From: Terriglobales bacterium
GTDB lineage: Bacteria > Acidobacteriota > Terriglobia > Terriglobales > Acidobacteriaceae
Direction: 5' to 3'
DNA length: 44,079 nt
Assembly: GCA_035454605.1 (NCBI GenBank)
Contig: DATIGQ010000162.1
Coordinates: 1 to 44,079, forward strand
The notes under the pieces were generated by a model. The model was not told the DNA's origin. It searched no databases and saw nothing but the letters and a program-made list of their open reading frames with translations. A program made the translations under genes and the position numbers. Below are positions 8,036 through 17,361 of the stretch, piece after piece; the stretch's first letter is position 1, and the number at the start of each line of letters is the position of its first letter.

Positions 8036-8650
8036 TCAGGCGCTCTTCAGCACCACGCTTTCCAGCACATTAGCGACATCCTCGCCACGGTCGGTGGCAG
8101 TCTCCAGGACTTCGTACAGTTCCTTGATCTTGATCAGGCGGATGGGGTCCCGCTCCTCGTCGAACAGCCGGCCAATGCCCGCGCGCGCCAGCCGGTCCGC
8201 TTCGTTTTCCAGACGGTTGATTTCCACGCAGTAGTCCAGCACATGGTTGTGCTTCTCCAGCATGACCACCGCCTTGGCGATCTGCTCACTCTGCAGCACG
8301 ATAATCCGGGCCAGCTCCCTGGCTTCCGGTGGCGCTTCCGTGATCTTGTACATCAGGATGCGTTCGCCGGCGGCGTAGATCAGGTCCAGGACGTCATCCA
8401 GGCTGCTGGCCAGCCGGTGAATGTCTTCACGATCGAAAGGCGTGATGAAGGTCTGGTTGAGCTTGACCAGGATGGAGTGGGTCATCTCGTCGCCGCGGTG
8501 CTCGATCCCCTTCAGGGCCTGCACGCGTCCGTCCACCTGCTGAAAATCTGCCAGGAGCTCGGTCAGCAGCCTGGCGCCCTCGGTCAGATTGCCGGACATG
8601 TCGGCAAACATGTCGAAAAACTTCGTTTCGCGGGGAATGATGCGGACCAT
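8036..8650 (-). CDS. DUF47 family PhoU-like phosphate transport accessory protein
   Basis: The 204-aa all-alpha protein belongs to the PhoU-related DUF47 family that is typically encoded next to PiT transporters and thought to regulate them from the cytoplasm. The sequence has the hallmark N-terminus IIPRETKFFDMFADM, the central LNQTFITPFDREDIHRLASS followed by LDDVLDLI, and a C-terminal EVLETATDRGEDVANVLES helix. These acidic D/E-x3-D/E helices bind metals in PhoU relatives. It lies upstream of pit on the same strand. A candidate promoter lies about 50-80 bp upstream. Confidence 0.93.
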   Translation of the reverse strand: MVRIIPRETKFFDMFADMSGNLTEGARLLTELLADFQQVDGRVQALKGIEHRGDEMTHSILVKLNQTFITPFDREDIHRLASSLDDVLDLIYAAGERILMYKITEAPPEARELARIIVLQSEQIAKAVVMLEKHNHVLDYCVEINRLENEADRLARAGIGRLFDEERDPIRLIKIKELYEVLETATDRGEDVANVLESVVLKSA

Positions 8651-8702
8651 ATTGTCCGAGGCTGCTCCACCTTTTAGGATTGCCGTACGAATCGAGGCGC
8701 CT

Positions 8703-8732
8703 ACTATCGCACGCAGGGAAGAAGCGCGTCAA
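8703..8732 (-). promoter_or_regulatory. Candidate promoter of the DUF47-pit operon
   Basis: On the minus strand TTGACG (8732-8727), 18 nt and GATAGT (8708-8703) resemble a sigma-70 promoter 53 bp before the DUF47 start. The -35 matches consensus at five of six positions. Confidence 0.5.
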
Positions 8733-8770
8733 ACCAGGCGCGTGTAAGGCCACTTGGACTCGGCGGGAGG

Positions 8771-8804
8771 AAAAATCAAACGGGCCATCCTGCCGGATGG
8801 CCCG
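8771..8804 (-). terminator. Rho-independent terminator of the 75-aa gene
   Basis: CGGGCCATCC (8781-8790) and GGATGGCCCG (8795-8804) pair perfectly over 10 bp with a 4-nt loop. On the minus strand the hairpin is followed by TTTGATTTTT, so it terminates the gene ending at 8832. Confidence 0.85.
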
Positions 8805-8831
8805 TTCTGAAGCCCTCGGAAAGACGGACGC

Positions 8832-9059
8832 TTACAGGGTGGACTCGATCTCGAATCCCCACGCCTGCAGCAGCGTCTCCGGGATGAACTTGGAGTTCTT
8901 GTTCTTGCGCGCCCACTCGCGCAGGCGCGTGGAGCGGAGATACTGTTCCGGCTCGAGCTTGAACTCCTTCACCACCTGCTCGAACTCGGTCACCGTGGGT
9001 ACCACCGGGCCGATCGGTTCCGGCTTACCCCAGTTGGGATTTCCACGACGCTTTGCCAT
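8832..9059 (-). CDS. Small conserved hypothetical protein (75 aa)
   Basis: The product is unrecognised: a basic, soluble 75-residue protein starting MAKRRGNPNWGKPEPIG, followed by a predicted helical segment (TEFEQVVKEFKLEPEQYLRS) and RLREWARKNKNSKFIPETLL. It has no membrane segment or cysteine motif. The reading frame is bounded downstream by an excellent hairpin-T-tract terminator 28 bp after its stop, which supports it being a real, separately expressed gene. The R/K-rich N-terminus could suggest nucleic-acid binding, but this is a guess. Confidence 0.75.
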   Translation of the reverse strand: MAKRRGNPNWGKPEPIGPVVPTVTEFEQVVKEFKLEPEQYLRSTRLREWARKNKNSKFIPETLLQAWGFEIESTL

Positions 9060-9337
9060 TGAAGTTGCTTACCTGCCTTGTATCAGTGATTTGAAACCTA
9101 CAGAATTGCTGCTACTTGATTGGATTGTCATCCGCTGAACCGCGATTCACCACGACAGCAGATTTTTCCCGAGCCGGAAGGAGCCTCTTCGAGTGTCCCG
9201 GGAAACAATTAGTATAGAGCTTTTCCCCGTGCAGTTCAAGGGCCACATGTAATCCATTGATATAGAACTGGTTACACGAATCTCCAAGCGCTACCCGACA
9301 GGTCCAGCCCGGACGATCCTCAGAATCGATTCCGGCT
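9060..9337. other. Intergenic gap of about 280 bp
   Basis: This gap holds the upstream region of the small gene ending at 9059 and the downstream end of the long minus-strand operon. I see no convincing gene, no hairpin with a T-tract after the debranching-enzyme stop, and no clear promoter. Confidence 0.5.
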
Positions 9338-11383
9338 CTACGGTTGTGAACTGCGAGCGGGTTTGGCGGTTGCCGACGCGGTCCGCCGGACGGGACGGCG
9401 TCGGGGCTTGTCTGCGTGGAGCGCGAGTACGTCCTCCACCGCAGCGCGGAGCAGTTCGGCCACGCTCCATGCCTGGGCAAAGCACCCGCGCGGGCGGTGC
9501 GGAGGTTCAGCATCGAAGATTTCAGAGATTTGGCCGAGTCCGCCCTCTTCCATGTGGCGTCGGAACCCTTCCAGCCACGCCCGGGCCTGCTTGCGTGACT
9601 TGGTTGTGGCACCGTTGGCCTTCACATACGCGGTGAGGAAAGGCCCCATGAGCCACGGCCACACCGTTCCCTGATGATAGGAGGAATCGCGGCTGAACGG
9701 GTCACCCTCGTAGCGCGGGCGGTATTGCGGATCCTTGGGTGTCAGACTCCGCAGACCGACCGGAGTAAGGAGTTCGCGTTCTACGATCTCAAGCATGCGC
9801 CGGGTTTTGTCCAGCGGGAGCATGGTGAAGGGAAGGCTGGCGGCCAGCACCTGATTGGGACGGATGGATGCGTCGCGGTCATCGCCGTGGACTACGTCGT
9901 AGAGACATCCCGCGGATTCGTTCCAAAAAAGCCGGTTGAAGCTGGCACTCGCCTTGGCGGCCATGCCGGCATAACGCTTCGCGGCCTCCGGTTTCTCGAA
10001 GTGGCCGGCAAAGTCCTCCATGATGCGCAGCGCGTTGTACCACAGGGCCTGGATCTCGACCGGCTTGCCGTGGCGAGGGGTGACCACCCAGTCGCCGATC
10101 TTGGCGTCCATCCAGGTGAGCTGTACGCCGGGGACGCCGGCGGCCAGCAAACCGTCCTCTTCCATGCGGATGCCATAGCGGGTCCCGCGAATGTGCCAAT
10201 CGATGATGTCCGTCAGGGCCGGATAGAGTTGCTCCCGGACGAGCGCCACATCTCCCGTGCGGTCGAGATAGGCGCGGATCGCCTCGAAGAACCACAGGGT
10301 GGCATCCACGGTGTTGTACTCGGGCGTTTCGCCGGCATCGGGAAAACGGTTGGGCAGCATGCCCTGGTCCACGTGCTTGGCGAATTCCAGGAGGATGCCC
10401 CGCGCTACGTCGACGCGACCGGTCGCCAGGGTCAGGCCGGGAAGGGCAATCATGGTGTCGCGTCCCCAATCGCTGAACCAGGGATAGCCGGCGATCACGG
10501 TGCTGCCTGCCCCGCGGCGGACAATGTACTGGTCGGCGGCGGCCACCAACTGTCTCACCAGATCGTCGTCGGCTGGAGCCTCGGCGAGGACAGCGTTGCG
10601 ACGGGCGATCTCACGCTGACGGTAGAGGCCCGCGTCCCCGGCGCTGCGTGGCTCGGTGGAGACGATGAGGGTTGCCCCGGCGCGCATGCCCAAGTCGAAC
10701 TTCAGGCGCATGGGGCTGAACAGATCTTCCTGGAAATCCAGGCCGCGCTCGCGTTCCACCGCATACTCGAAGTTGTAGAACCAGTCGCCGGAGGGGTCGA
10801 GCCCGGCAGCGTCGTGGGCGAAATAGAGGGTGGGCGCTCCGTCGTACGGCCGCACTGCCGCCAGGCCCGGCTGCACGTCCACGTTACGGTTCAGTGCGCC
10901 GTTGGCGTGCGTGGTGCTGTGGTAGTCGCGAAAGGCGATGAGCGGCCGGACCTCAAGCTGCGCGCTCGCAAGCGGGCGTTTCGAGCGCACCGCGTATGCC
11001 ACCACTGTGGTGTTCTCGCCCTGCACCAGGAAGACCGATTTCTCGATTTCGATGCCATCCACTTCGTAGGTAAAGATGGGAAACGGGTCGAGGCGGAACT
11101 GCTTCAGGTAGTGGAAGCCCTGGGGGTGAACCACGCCCGGATACTGATTGGCGGAGAGGTCGAAGCGCTGTCCGTCGAGAACCACCGTCTCTTCCAACTT
11201 GGACAGCAACACCATCCGGCCCACCGGCGGATGCGTGGCGGCGGTGAGCAGCCCGTGGTAGCGGCGCGTGTTCAGGCCGACGATAGTAGAGGAAGAGAAA
11301 CCGCCCAGGCCGTTGGTTTCCAGCCATTCCCGTCCCAGCGCTTGGGAGAGGTCATCGCAGATCTCCGGGCCGAAGCGAATCAT
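9338..11383 (-). CDS. Glycogen debranching enzyme (amylo-alpha-1,6-glucosidase, GDE type)
   Basis: This is a glycoside hydrolase of the archaeal/bacterial GDE type (GDE_N plus GDE_C, GH133-like), which removes alpha-1,6-linked glucose from limit dextrins in the cytoplasm. The N-terminal beta-sandwich domain carries REWLETNGLGGFSSSTIVG then NTRRYHGLL, its hallmark. The C-terminal (alpha/alpha)6 barrel has AGYPWFSDWGRDTMIALPGL, PEYNTVDATLWFFEAIRAYL and SSYHQGTVWPWLMGPFLTAY. At 681 aa it is full length for the family; the last 30 residues are a basic low-complexity tail. It is the last gene of the 14-kb minus-strand array and overlaps the 52-aa gene upstream by 4 nt (ATGA). Confidence 0.94.
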   Translation of the reverse strand: MIRFGPEICDDLSQALGREWLETNGLGGFSSSTIVGLNTRRYHGLLTAATHPPVGRMVLLSKLEETVVLDGQRFDLSANQYPGVVHPQGFHYLKQFRLDPFPIFTYEVDGIEIEKSVFLVQGENTTVVAYAVRSKRPLASAQLEVRPLIAFRDYHSTTHANGALNRNVDVQPGLAAVRPYDGAPTLYFAHDAAGLDPSGDWFYNFEYAVERERGLDFQEDLFSPMRLKFDLGMRAGATLIVSTEPRSAGDAGLYRQREIARRNAVLAEAPADDDLVRQLVAAADQYIVRRGAGSTVIAGYPWFSDWGRDTMIALPGLTLATGRVDVARGILLEFAKHVDQGMLPNRFPDAGETPEYNTVDATLWFFEAIRAYLDRTGDVALVREQLYPALTDIIDWHIRGTRYGIRMEEDGLLAAGVPGVQLTWMDAKIGDWVVTPRHGKPVEIQALWYNALRIMEDFAGHFEKPEAAKRYAGMAAKASASFNRLFWNESAGCLYDVVHGDDRDASIRPNQVLAASLPFTMLPLDKTRRMLEIVERELLTPVGLRSLTPKDPQYRPRYEGDPFSRDSSYHQGTVWPWLMGPFLTAYVKANGATTKSRKQARAWLEGFRRHMEEGGLGQISEIFDAEPPHRPRGCFAQAWSVAELLRAAVEDVLALHADKPRRRPVRRTASATAKPARSSQP

Positions 11384-11538
11384 CGCTTCTCCTGGAGCTT
11401 GCGCAGCATGTAGCCCGCATACCAGGTGGGCCAGTCGTCGTCGCGGTGGCCGAGAGTGCGCTCGTAGGTGCCGTGCGCCTGTTCCGCGTCGCGCAGCAGT
11501 TGGGCGAGTTCCGCCTGAGTAAGCTCTTTGAGGGTCAT
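11380..11538 (-). CDS. 52-aa conserved small protein, coupled to debranching enzyme
   Basis: Start MTLKELTQAELAQLLRDAE, then AHGTYERTLGHRDDDWPTWY, ending AGYMLRKLQEKR. A GGGAGAG ribosome-binding site lies 5-10 nt before ATG 11538, and the stop overlaps the debranching-enzyme start in ATGA, so the frame is almost certainly translated. The DDDWPTWYAGYM block resembles a short D-W-x-x-W/F-Y-A-x-Y motif found as a stand-alone peptide or tail in various bacterial proteins; no function is known to me. It is too short to be a domain with a catalytic site and may serve as a partner peptide. Confidence 0.72.
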   Translation of the reverse strand: MTLKELTQAELAQLLRDAEQAHGTYERTLGHRDDDWPTWYAGYMLRKLQEKR

Positions 11539-11548
11539 CCGACTCTCC

Positions 11549-11731
11549 CTACGCGAAGCGAGCTTCGGCCTTGCCGCAGCCGGGGCAGGTATGGGTTTCC
11601 TCGATCAGGCCTCCCAAAGCCGGATCGACCCTCTTCGCCTCCTGAGGGCTGGAGGGATAGATCAGCTTCTCCGCGTGGTGGTTCATCTCCATCTTGCATT
11701 CGGGGCAGACCATTTTCTGCTTGGCGGCCAT
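11549..11731 (-). CDS. 60-aa zinc-ribbon protein
   Basis: A small soluble protein with two CxxC pairs: CPECKMEMNHHAEK near residue 9 and CPGCG near residue 49. It is a likely single-zinc ribbon with a two-histidine insert next to the first pair. It sits 10 bp from each neighbour (FMN reductase upstream, 52-aa protein downstream), so it is an operon member. The role is unknown. Confidence 0.75.
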   Translation of the reverse strand: MAAKQKMVCPECKMEMNHHAEKLIYPSSPQEAKRVDPALGGLIEETHTCPGCGKAEARFA

Positions 11732-11741
11732 GGCATCTTCC

Positions 11742-12308
11742 TTATTCGAGAGTGATGTTCTCGCGCCCGTGGCGCAGTGTCTTGGCCATCCAGATGAGTT
11801 CGCCCAGGAACTTGTCGGCGCGGCGGTAGTAGGCTTCGTCGAGCAATTTGCCGGACTCGTCGAAGGTCTTCGCGACCGTGCCGAAGTTCAGGTCCCAGAA
11901 GATGGGCACCAGGCCCAGCTCGCGCAGCACCGGCACCAAGCTCTGGATGCCCCGCGCGCCGCCGAACGGCCCGGCGGAAACGCCCGCGATGCCCGCTGGC
12001 TTATGGATGTATTCCTTCAGGCAGGAATCGAGCACGTGCTTCAGCAGCCCGGGAAAGCTGTGGTTGTACTCCGGGGAGACGATCACCAGGCCGTCGGCGC
12101 GGTTCATCTTCTCGGAGAATCCGGCGTCCTTGATGGCTTCTCCGGCGTCATCCACCGGGAGCGGCAGCTTGGCGATATCGATCACTTCCGACGTCACGCC
12201 CTTGCGCTTGAGCAATTCGCCGTGGACGAAGTGCGCCACGTGCGCGCTCATGCGCCCCTTGCGCGTGGTGCCCAGGATGACCGGGATGTACAGAGATCGT
12301 TCTTCCAT
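11742..12308 (-). CDS. NADPH-dependent FMN reductase family protein
   Basis: A flavodoxin-fold oxidoreductase (NADPH-dependent FMN or quinone/azo reductase, SsuE/ChrR-like superfamily). The FMN phosphate-binding loop ILGTTRKGRMSAHVA is at residues 11-25 and the second FMN-contact motif SPEYNHSFPGLLKHVLD at about 78-94. Length 188 aa is typical, with no signal peptide, so it acts in the cytoplasm. It starts 9 bp after the glucose-dehydrogenase-type gene; the pairing suggests redox cofactor handling linked to sugar oxidation. The exact substrate cannot be assigned from sequence. Confidence 0.88.
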   Translation of the reverse strand: MEERSLYIPVILGTTRKGRMSAHVAHFVHGELLKRKGVTSEVIDIAKLPLPVDDAGEAIKDAGFSEKMNRADGLVIVSPEYNHSFPGLLKHVLDSCLKEYIHKPAGIAGVSAGPFGGARGIQSLVPVLRELGLVPIFWDLNFGTVAKTFDESGKLLDEAYYRRADKFLGELIWMAKTLRHGRENITLE

Positions 12309-12317
12309 GGCTTGTCT

Positions 12318-13487
12318 TTATCCCAGGGGCGCCACTTCGCAGAACACCTTGATGGCTCCCTTGGCCTCCGTCAGCGTCTGGATGAGCTGCTGGTAGTTCT
12401 CCAGCCCCCGGATGGGGTGAGTGAGCAGCTTGGCGAGCCAGCCAGGATACGCCAACTGCGCCTGTCCAAGATCCTGGACAGCGCGCTCGAAGTCTTCGCG
12501 GCTGGCGTTGACGCTTCCGAACGCTACCTTGTTGCCCAGCACAAAGCCCTGGTTGATGTGGTCGGCGGGAATCTGCAGCACCTTGTCGCCGCCGGTGATG
12601 CTCACCATGGCCAGCACGCCGTTCTTGCCCAGCGCGTCCATGGCTTCAAAGACCAGGCCGGAATTGCCGGTGCCTTCCAGGATGTAATCGAAGGGACCGA
12701 ACTGCTCCGCCGCCTGCTTCAGGCTGGTCTGCTTGGTGCTCACGTAGCGGACGCCGATCTCTTCCAGGAGATTGGAGTTGAGGTACGGGGGTTCGGTGCG
12801 GCCCAGGGCCACGACCTCGAGGCCACGCAGACGCAGGAAGAGTGACGCCAGCAGACCCAGGGTTCCCGTGCCCAGCACGGCAGCACGCTTGGGGCGCCAC
12901 ACCCGCAGGCGTCGCTGGATTTCCCACGCCTGGTTGATCGCTTTCTCAGCCACGCTCGAGGGCTCCAGCAGCACGCCCACTTCTTTCAGCCCGCCGGGCA
13001 CCTTGACGAGGAACTCGGCGGAATCGGCGTAATACTCAGCCAGGTAGCCGTGGCGCAGGTTGATGCCGCGCTCGAAGTAGGTGTCGTCGGTGGTCATGTC
13101 CTGCAAGCCGATCTTGTCGTAAATGCTCGACCCGGGACGGCGCACGGAAGCCACCACGTAATCGCCGGGCTGGAACTCGACCACGCCCGGTGCGACCGCT
13201 TCCACCTGGCCGAAGCTTTCATGGCCGAGGATGAGGTACTCATCGCCCGGTGGCGGAGCGCCGTACTCGGCGGCGTTGATTTCCTTGTCTGTTCCGTCCA
13301 CGCCCACGCGCAGCACTTTGACGCGCACGCCCCGGCCATCGGCGACGTCTTCCAGGCGTGGCTTGGGGACTTCCCGCAGGTGGATGCTGCCCGGCTTGCC
13401 GGGGATGACCGCGATGGCCTTCATCGTGGTCTGGGCCGCCTTCCTTTCCGTCTCCGTAGCTGATTCGGTTTCTGCAACACCCTTCAT
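12318..13487 (-). CDS. Glucose 1-dehydrogenase-type zinc-dependent MDR oxidoreductase
   Basis: A medium-chain dehydrogenase similar to archaeal glucose 1-dehydrogenase, which oxidises glucose to gluconolactone with NAD(P)+. Visible features: [12 protein letters not shown] and LGHESFGQV (substrate/zinc region), [35 protein letters not shown], a Rossmann glycine motif [13 protein letters not shown], and a C-terminal [18 protein letters not shown] block seen in GlcDH. In the usual GlcDH zinc-ligand position, the C-G-T-D/C-x-D motif is VDGTDKE here, so the catalytic Cys is replaced, as in several GlcDHs that use Asp and His. I take ATG 13487 (GAGGAG 6 nt upstream), which leaves a 21-residue extension before the usual MKAIAVIPG start. 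It is a member of the long minus-strand array. Confidence 0.87.
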   Translation of the reverse strand: MKGVAETESATETERKAAQTTMKAIAVIPGKPGSIHLREVPKPRLEDVADGRGVRVKVLRVGVDGTDKEINAAEYGAPPPGDEYLILGHESFGQVEAVAPGVVEFQPGDYVVASVRRPGSSIYDKIGLQDMTTDDTYFERGINLRHGYLAEYYADSAEFLVKVPGGLKEVGVLLEPSSVAEKAINQAWEIQRRLRVWRPKRAAVLGTGTLGLLASLFLRLRGLEVVALGRTEPPYLNSNLLEEIGVRYVSTKQTSLKQAAEQFGPFDYILEGTGNSGLVFEAMDALGKNGVLAMVSITGGDKVLQIPADHINQGFVLGNKVAFGSVNASREDFERAVQDLGQAQLAYPGWLAKLLTHPIRGLENYQQLIQTLTEAKGAIKVFCEVAPLG

Positions 13488-13536
13488 GATGTCTCCTCGC
13501 AGGCTCCCATCTGAGATTCCGACGGGGCAAAAAAGT

Positions 13537-16308
13537 TCAGCCGCCGACCTTGGTTTCTTCCAGTTCCGGCTTGGCCGCGGGTCGCCGCCGGCGCTCTCCC
13601 CGCCGGGTTTCCCGCTCAGCGCTCTGCTGGATCAGCTTGGCGACCACACCCGTCCAGCCGGTCTGGTGGTTGGCGCCCACACCCGAGCCATTGTCGCCGT
13701 GAAAGTACTCATAGAAAAGGATGTGATCGCCCCAGTTGGGATCCCGCTGCAAATCGCCCCAGTGCTGATGCACGGGCCGGCGTCCCTGGCCGTCGCGCAG
13801 GAAGATGCGGGTCAGGCGCCGCGAGAGTTCCATCGACACCTCCCACAAGGTCATCATCTGGCCGGAACCGGTGGGACACTCCACCTTGTAGTCGTCACCC
13901 AGATAGTGGTGGAACTTCTGCAGCGACTCGATGAGCAGGAAATTCACCGGGAACCAGATGGGGCCGCGCCAGTTGGAGTTGCCCCCAAAGAGGCCAGTCG
14001 AAGACTCAGCAGGTTCGTAGTCAACGCGGTATTCGTGGTCGTCCAGGTGCAGCACATAAGGTTCGCGCAGGTGCCTGCGAGAGACGGCGCGAATGCCGTG
14101 TGGCGAGAGGAATTCGTTCTCGTCCAACATGATGTGGAGCACGCGGCGCAGCTTGTCGCGATCCACGATGGAGAGCAGGCGGCGCTCGCCACGTCCAGGC
14201 GTGCGCATGCAGGCCACGTTCGCAATCAGGTCGTGACGGTAGTCAACGAACCATTCCAGTCGGCGGGTGAAACCGGGCAGATGCCTCAGGGTTTCGGGCT
14301 CCAGGGTATCCACGGCGAAGAGCGGAATCAGGCCCACCATGGAGCGGATCTTCATGGGTTCGAAGCGGCCGTCGGGAAAATGCAGGGCGTCGTAGTAGAA
14401 GCCGTCCTCATCGTCCCACAAGCCCATGCCGTTGTGGCCCAGATGGTTCATCGCGTACGCGATGTTGATGAAGTGCTCCCAGAACTTGCTCGCCACGTCC
14501 TCGTACGCCGGATCATGCAGGGCAAGTTCCTTGGCGATGGCCAGCAGGTTAAGCGTGTACATCGCCATCCAGGACGTGCCGTCGGACTGTTCCAGGTGTC
14601 CGCCGGTGGGCAGGGGCGCGCTGCGATCGAATACGCCGATGTTGTCCAGGCCGAGGAAGCCGCCCTGGAATATGTTCATGCCCTCCGCGTCCTTGCGGTT
14701 CACCCACCAGGTGAAGTTCAGCAGCAGCTTGTGGAACACGCGCTCCAGGAACTGGAGGTCGCCCTTGCCGCGGCGCTTCTTGTCGATCTTGTAGACCCGC
14801 CAGGCTGCCCAGGCGTGCACCGGCGGATTCACATCGCCGAAGGCCCACTCGTAGGCCGGGATCTGCCCGTTGGGGTGCATGTACCACTCCCGCAGCATGA
14901 GAATGAGCTGGTCCTTCGCGAAGTCCGGATCCACCAGCGCCAGCGGGATGCAATGGAAAGCCAGGTCCCAGGCCGCGTACCACGGGTATTCCCACTTGTC
15001 CGGCATGGAGATCACGTCGGCGTTGTAGAGGTGCATCCACTCGTGGTTGCGGCCGTTCTTGCGTTCCGGCGGCGGTGGCAGCTGGCCCGGGTCGCCCTCC
15101 AGCCACTGCTTCACCACGTAGTGGTAGAACTGCTTGGACCACAGCATTCCGGCGAAGGCCTGGCGGGCCACCGCCTGGGCGTCGTCGGAGATGTCCTGGG
15201 GAATCACGGTCGCGTAGAACTCGTCGGCCTCGCGCTTGCGGTCGGCGAAGACGCGGTCAAAGGCGCCGCCGAACACGCTCGCGCCCGCCGGCAGTTCCTG
15301 GTCCGTCAGGCGTAGTTGGATCGTGACTTCCTTTCCCGCGGCCACCTCGAGCATGTAGTGAGCGGCGGCCTTGGTGCCCGTCTGTGCCGGATTCACCTTG
15401 TCGCGCGCGCCCTGCGCAACGCAGTCGTTGATGCCGTCCTTGACGTAGGGAGTCGGATTGGGGCTGCCGAACAGCCGCTCGTCGTTGGTTTCGTTTTCCG
15501 TGAAGAGCAGTTCCGGGCGGCCCTCGCAGTACAGCCAGCGGTCTCCATAATGGTGGTGCGTGAGCTCGACCACGGCGGCGGGCGCGCGCTTGGCGTCACG
15601 CCGCAACTGCGGGCGCGGCTCGCCGGCGCCCCAGGACCAGGTGTTGCGGAACCAGACCGTAGGCAACAGGTGCAGCTTGGCCGCCTCCGGTCCCCGGTTG
15701 GCCACCGTGACCTTGATCAGGATGTCTTCCGGGCCGGCCTTGGCGTATTCCACGAACACGTCGAAGTAGCGGTTCTCCTCGAAGACGCCGGTATCCAGCA
15801 GCTCGAACTCCGGCTCGCCCCGGCCGCGGCGGCGATTCTCTTCCGCCAGCCGCCCGTAAGGGAACTCCGCCTGTGGATACTTGTAGAGGAACTTCATGTA
15901 GGAGTGGGTCGGCGTGGAGTCGAGATAAAAGTACAGTTCTTTGACATCCTCGCCGTGGTTGCCTTCGTTGCCGGTCAGCCCGAACATGCGCTCCTTGAGG
16001 ATGGGGTCGCGTTCGTTCCACAGCCCAAGCGCAAAACAGATGTACTGATGGCGGTCCGAGATGCCGGCCAGCCCGTCTTCGTTCCAGCGATAGACGCGGG
16101 AACGAGCGTGGTCATGAGGGAAAAACTCCCAGGCGGTGCCGTACGCGCTGTAGTCCTCACGCACCGTGCCCCAGGCGCGTTCGGAGAGGTAGGGGCCCCA
16201 GCGGCTCCAGTAGGCCTTGCGCTCGCGGTTTTCCTCCAGGCGTTGCTCTTCCGCGGTGAGTGGGCGATTCGTCACAGATGCCTCTCTCGTGGTGGATCTA
16301 GAACTCAT
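13537..16308 (-). CDS. MGH1-type glucosidase (GH63-related, 923 aa)
   Basis: A large (alpha/alpha)6-barrel glycoside hydrolase of the MGH1/GH63-like superfamily, members of which cleave alpha-glucosidic bonds in mannosyl-oligosaccharides or glucosylglycerate-type substrates. The N-terminus has [20 protein letters not shown] and [20 protein letters not shown]. The barrel shows [20 protein letters not shown], where the Asp is a candidate general acid, [40 protein letters not shown] and [13 protein letters not shown]. No signal peptide, so it is probably cytoplasmic. The ATG at 16308 overlaps the upstream VOC stop; a GTG at 16275 with a better GAGAGAGG site is an alternative start. The actual substrate is not decidable from sequence. 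Confidence 0.88.
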   Translation of the reverse strand: MSSRSTTREASVTNRPLTAEEQRLEENRERKAYWSRWGPYLSERAWGTVREDYSAYGTAWEFFPHDHARSRVYRWNEDGLAGISDRHQYICFALGLWNERDPILKERMFGLTGNEGNHGEDVKELYFYLDSTPTHSYMKFLYKYPQAEFPYGRLAEENRRRGRGEPEFELLDTGVFEENRYFDVFVEYAKAGPEDILIKVTVANRGPEAAKLHLLPTVWFRNTWSWGAGEPRPQLRRDAKRAPAAVVELTHHHYGDRWLYCEGRPELLFTENETNDERLFGSPNPTPYVKDGINDCVAQGARDKVNPAQTGTKAAAHYMLEVAAGKEVTIQLRLTDQELPAGASVFGGAFDRVFADRKREADEFYATVIPQDISDDAQAVARQAFAGMLWSKQFYHYVVKQWLEGDPGQLPPPPERKNGRNHEWMHLYNADVISMPDKWEYPWYAAWDLAFHCIPLALVDPDFAKDQLILMLREWYMHPNGQIPAYEWAFGDVNPPVHAWAAWRVYKIDKKRRGKGDLQFLERVFHKLLLNFTWWVNRKDAEGMNIFQGGFLGLDNIGVFDRSAPLPTGGHLEQSDGTSWMAMYTLNLLAIAKELALHDPAYEDVASKFWEHFINIAYAMNHLGHNGMGLWDDEDGFYYDALHFPDGRFEPMKIRSMVGLIPLFAVDTLEPETLRHLPGFTRRLEWFVDYRHDLIANVACMRTPGRGERRLLSIVDRDKLRRVLHIMLDENEFLSPHGIRAVSRRHLREPYVLHLDDHEYRVDYEPAESSTGLFGGNSNWRGPIWFPVNFLLIESLQKFHHYLGDDYKVECPTGSGQMMTLWEVSMELSRRLTRIFLRDGQGRRPVHQHWGDLQRDPNWGDHILFYEYFHGDNGSGVGANHQTGWTGVVAKLIQQSAERETRRGERRRRPAAKPELEETKVGG

Positions 16309-17333
16309 TTTTCAGCGACCTCCAGGACGTGTCCGTCCCCATCGCGCACCAGCAGGGCCCTGCGATATCCCGTCTCCGCTTTCGGCAGTGAGATGACGCC
16401 GCTGGAAACGAAAGCGACGTGCCCGCCACGCAGCAGGCGCGCAGCAGCTTCGGCGTCGAGCGTGACCAGGCGCGTCTGCCGGTGCACCAGGTCGTTGGCC
16501 TTTTCGTCCAGCGGAAAAGGCCGGCCATCGCGCGGAGACAGGTACTCCAAGAGCTCGATGCCGGGGCCGGAGGCGGCGCGCAGCGCCGTGATTCTGAGCC
16601 GTGCCCCGAATACGTTGTTCAGGCGTTCTTGTTCGGGACCGTAGTTCTCGCTCTCCCCCACCACCCGCATGCCCATAAGAGTCCGGTAGAGCTTCAAGGT
16701 TTCATCCGTATTCCAGACCACGATGGCGGTGTGGTCGATGCCCAGGAACAACCGGTCGGATGGCCTATGCCACTTGGGGTCGCCTTTGCCGGCCGGGAAC
16801 TCAAGGATCTCCAGCGGGTGACCGTCGGGGTCCTTGAAATAGAAGGCTTTGATGCCGCCTGCGTTCGGGTTCCAGTCCGGCAATCGCTGCGGCCCGGTCG
16901 AGGCATGCTCGACCTTGAATTCCCGCAAGCGGCGGTAGGCAGCGTCCATGTCACGCACGATGATGGCCACATGCTGGAACCACCGATCGTTGGATCGCGA
17001 GTCAACCGGAATCGGCCGGCCCTTGGGCGCAAGGTACTCGGTCAGCTCGATGAACTCGTCCCCCAGCCGCAAGCGGACCACGCGCATACGCAGGCCGAAC
17101 ACGCCCTGCAAGTGCTCGTAGTCGTCGCCCGCGACCTCCACATCCGAGACTTTTTCGAAGGTCAGAACTTTGGAATAGAAGTCCACCGTGCGGTCCATGT
17201 CGGAAACGGTCATGTTGACCGAGTCCACGGCCACCACCAGCGGTTGCTGCGCCGCGAGTGGCAGCGCGAGGAGCAGCAGTGCCAGCCCTATGGCTAGACG
17301 GTGCTTCATTCGCATTGATCGATCCATGTTCAT
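16305..17333 (-). CDS. Exported double-VOC (glyoxalase-fold) protein
   Basis: A signal peptide ([21 protein letters not shown], ending about residue 29) is followed by two vicinal-oxygen-chelate modules, about residues 33-180 and 195-342. Each starts with the fold's typical opening ([20 protein letters not shown] and [20 protein letters not shown]) and ends near a metal-site glutamate ([19 protein letters not shown]). Both resemble lactoylglutathione-lyase/dioxygenase-type VOC proteins, but the sequence is too diverged to assign a reaction. It is predicted to act outside the cytoplasm. Several in-frame ATGs near the start leave the exact start uncertain. It lies between the GMC dehydrogenase (28 bp upstream) and the glucosidase (4-bp overlap). 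Confidence 0.85.
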   Translation of the reverse strand: MNMDRSMRMKHRLAIGLALLLLALPLAAQQPLVVAVDSVNMTVSDMDRTVDFYSKVLTFEKVSDVEVAGDDYEHLQGVFGLRMRVVRLRLGDEFIELTEYLAPKGRPIPVDSRSNDRWFQHVAIIVRDMDAAYRRLREFKVEHASTGPQRLPDWNPNAGGIKAFYFKDPDGHPLEILEFPAGKGDPKWHRPSDRLFLGIDHTAIVVWNTDETLKLYRTLMGMRVVGESENYGPEQERLNNVFGARLRITALRAASGPGIELLEYLSPRDGRPFPLDEKANDLVHRQTRLVTLDAEAAARLLRGGHVAFVSSGVISLPKAETGYRRALLVRDGDGHVLEVAEK

Positions 17334-17361
17334 CGCTGCGGGCCTGCGGCCAGGTTATGCG

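Noticed and set aside
9674-11413. 579-aa plus-strand open frame
   Set aside because: Antisense to the debranching enzyme, no motif, no ribosome-binding site.
13231-15315. 694-aa plus-strand open frame
   Set aside because: It is antisense to the well-supported glucosidase and glucose-dehydrogenase genes, its sequence is low in recognisable domains, and high GC routinely produces such frames.
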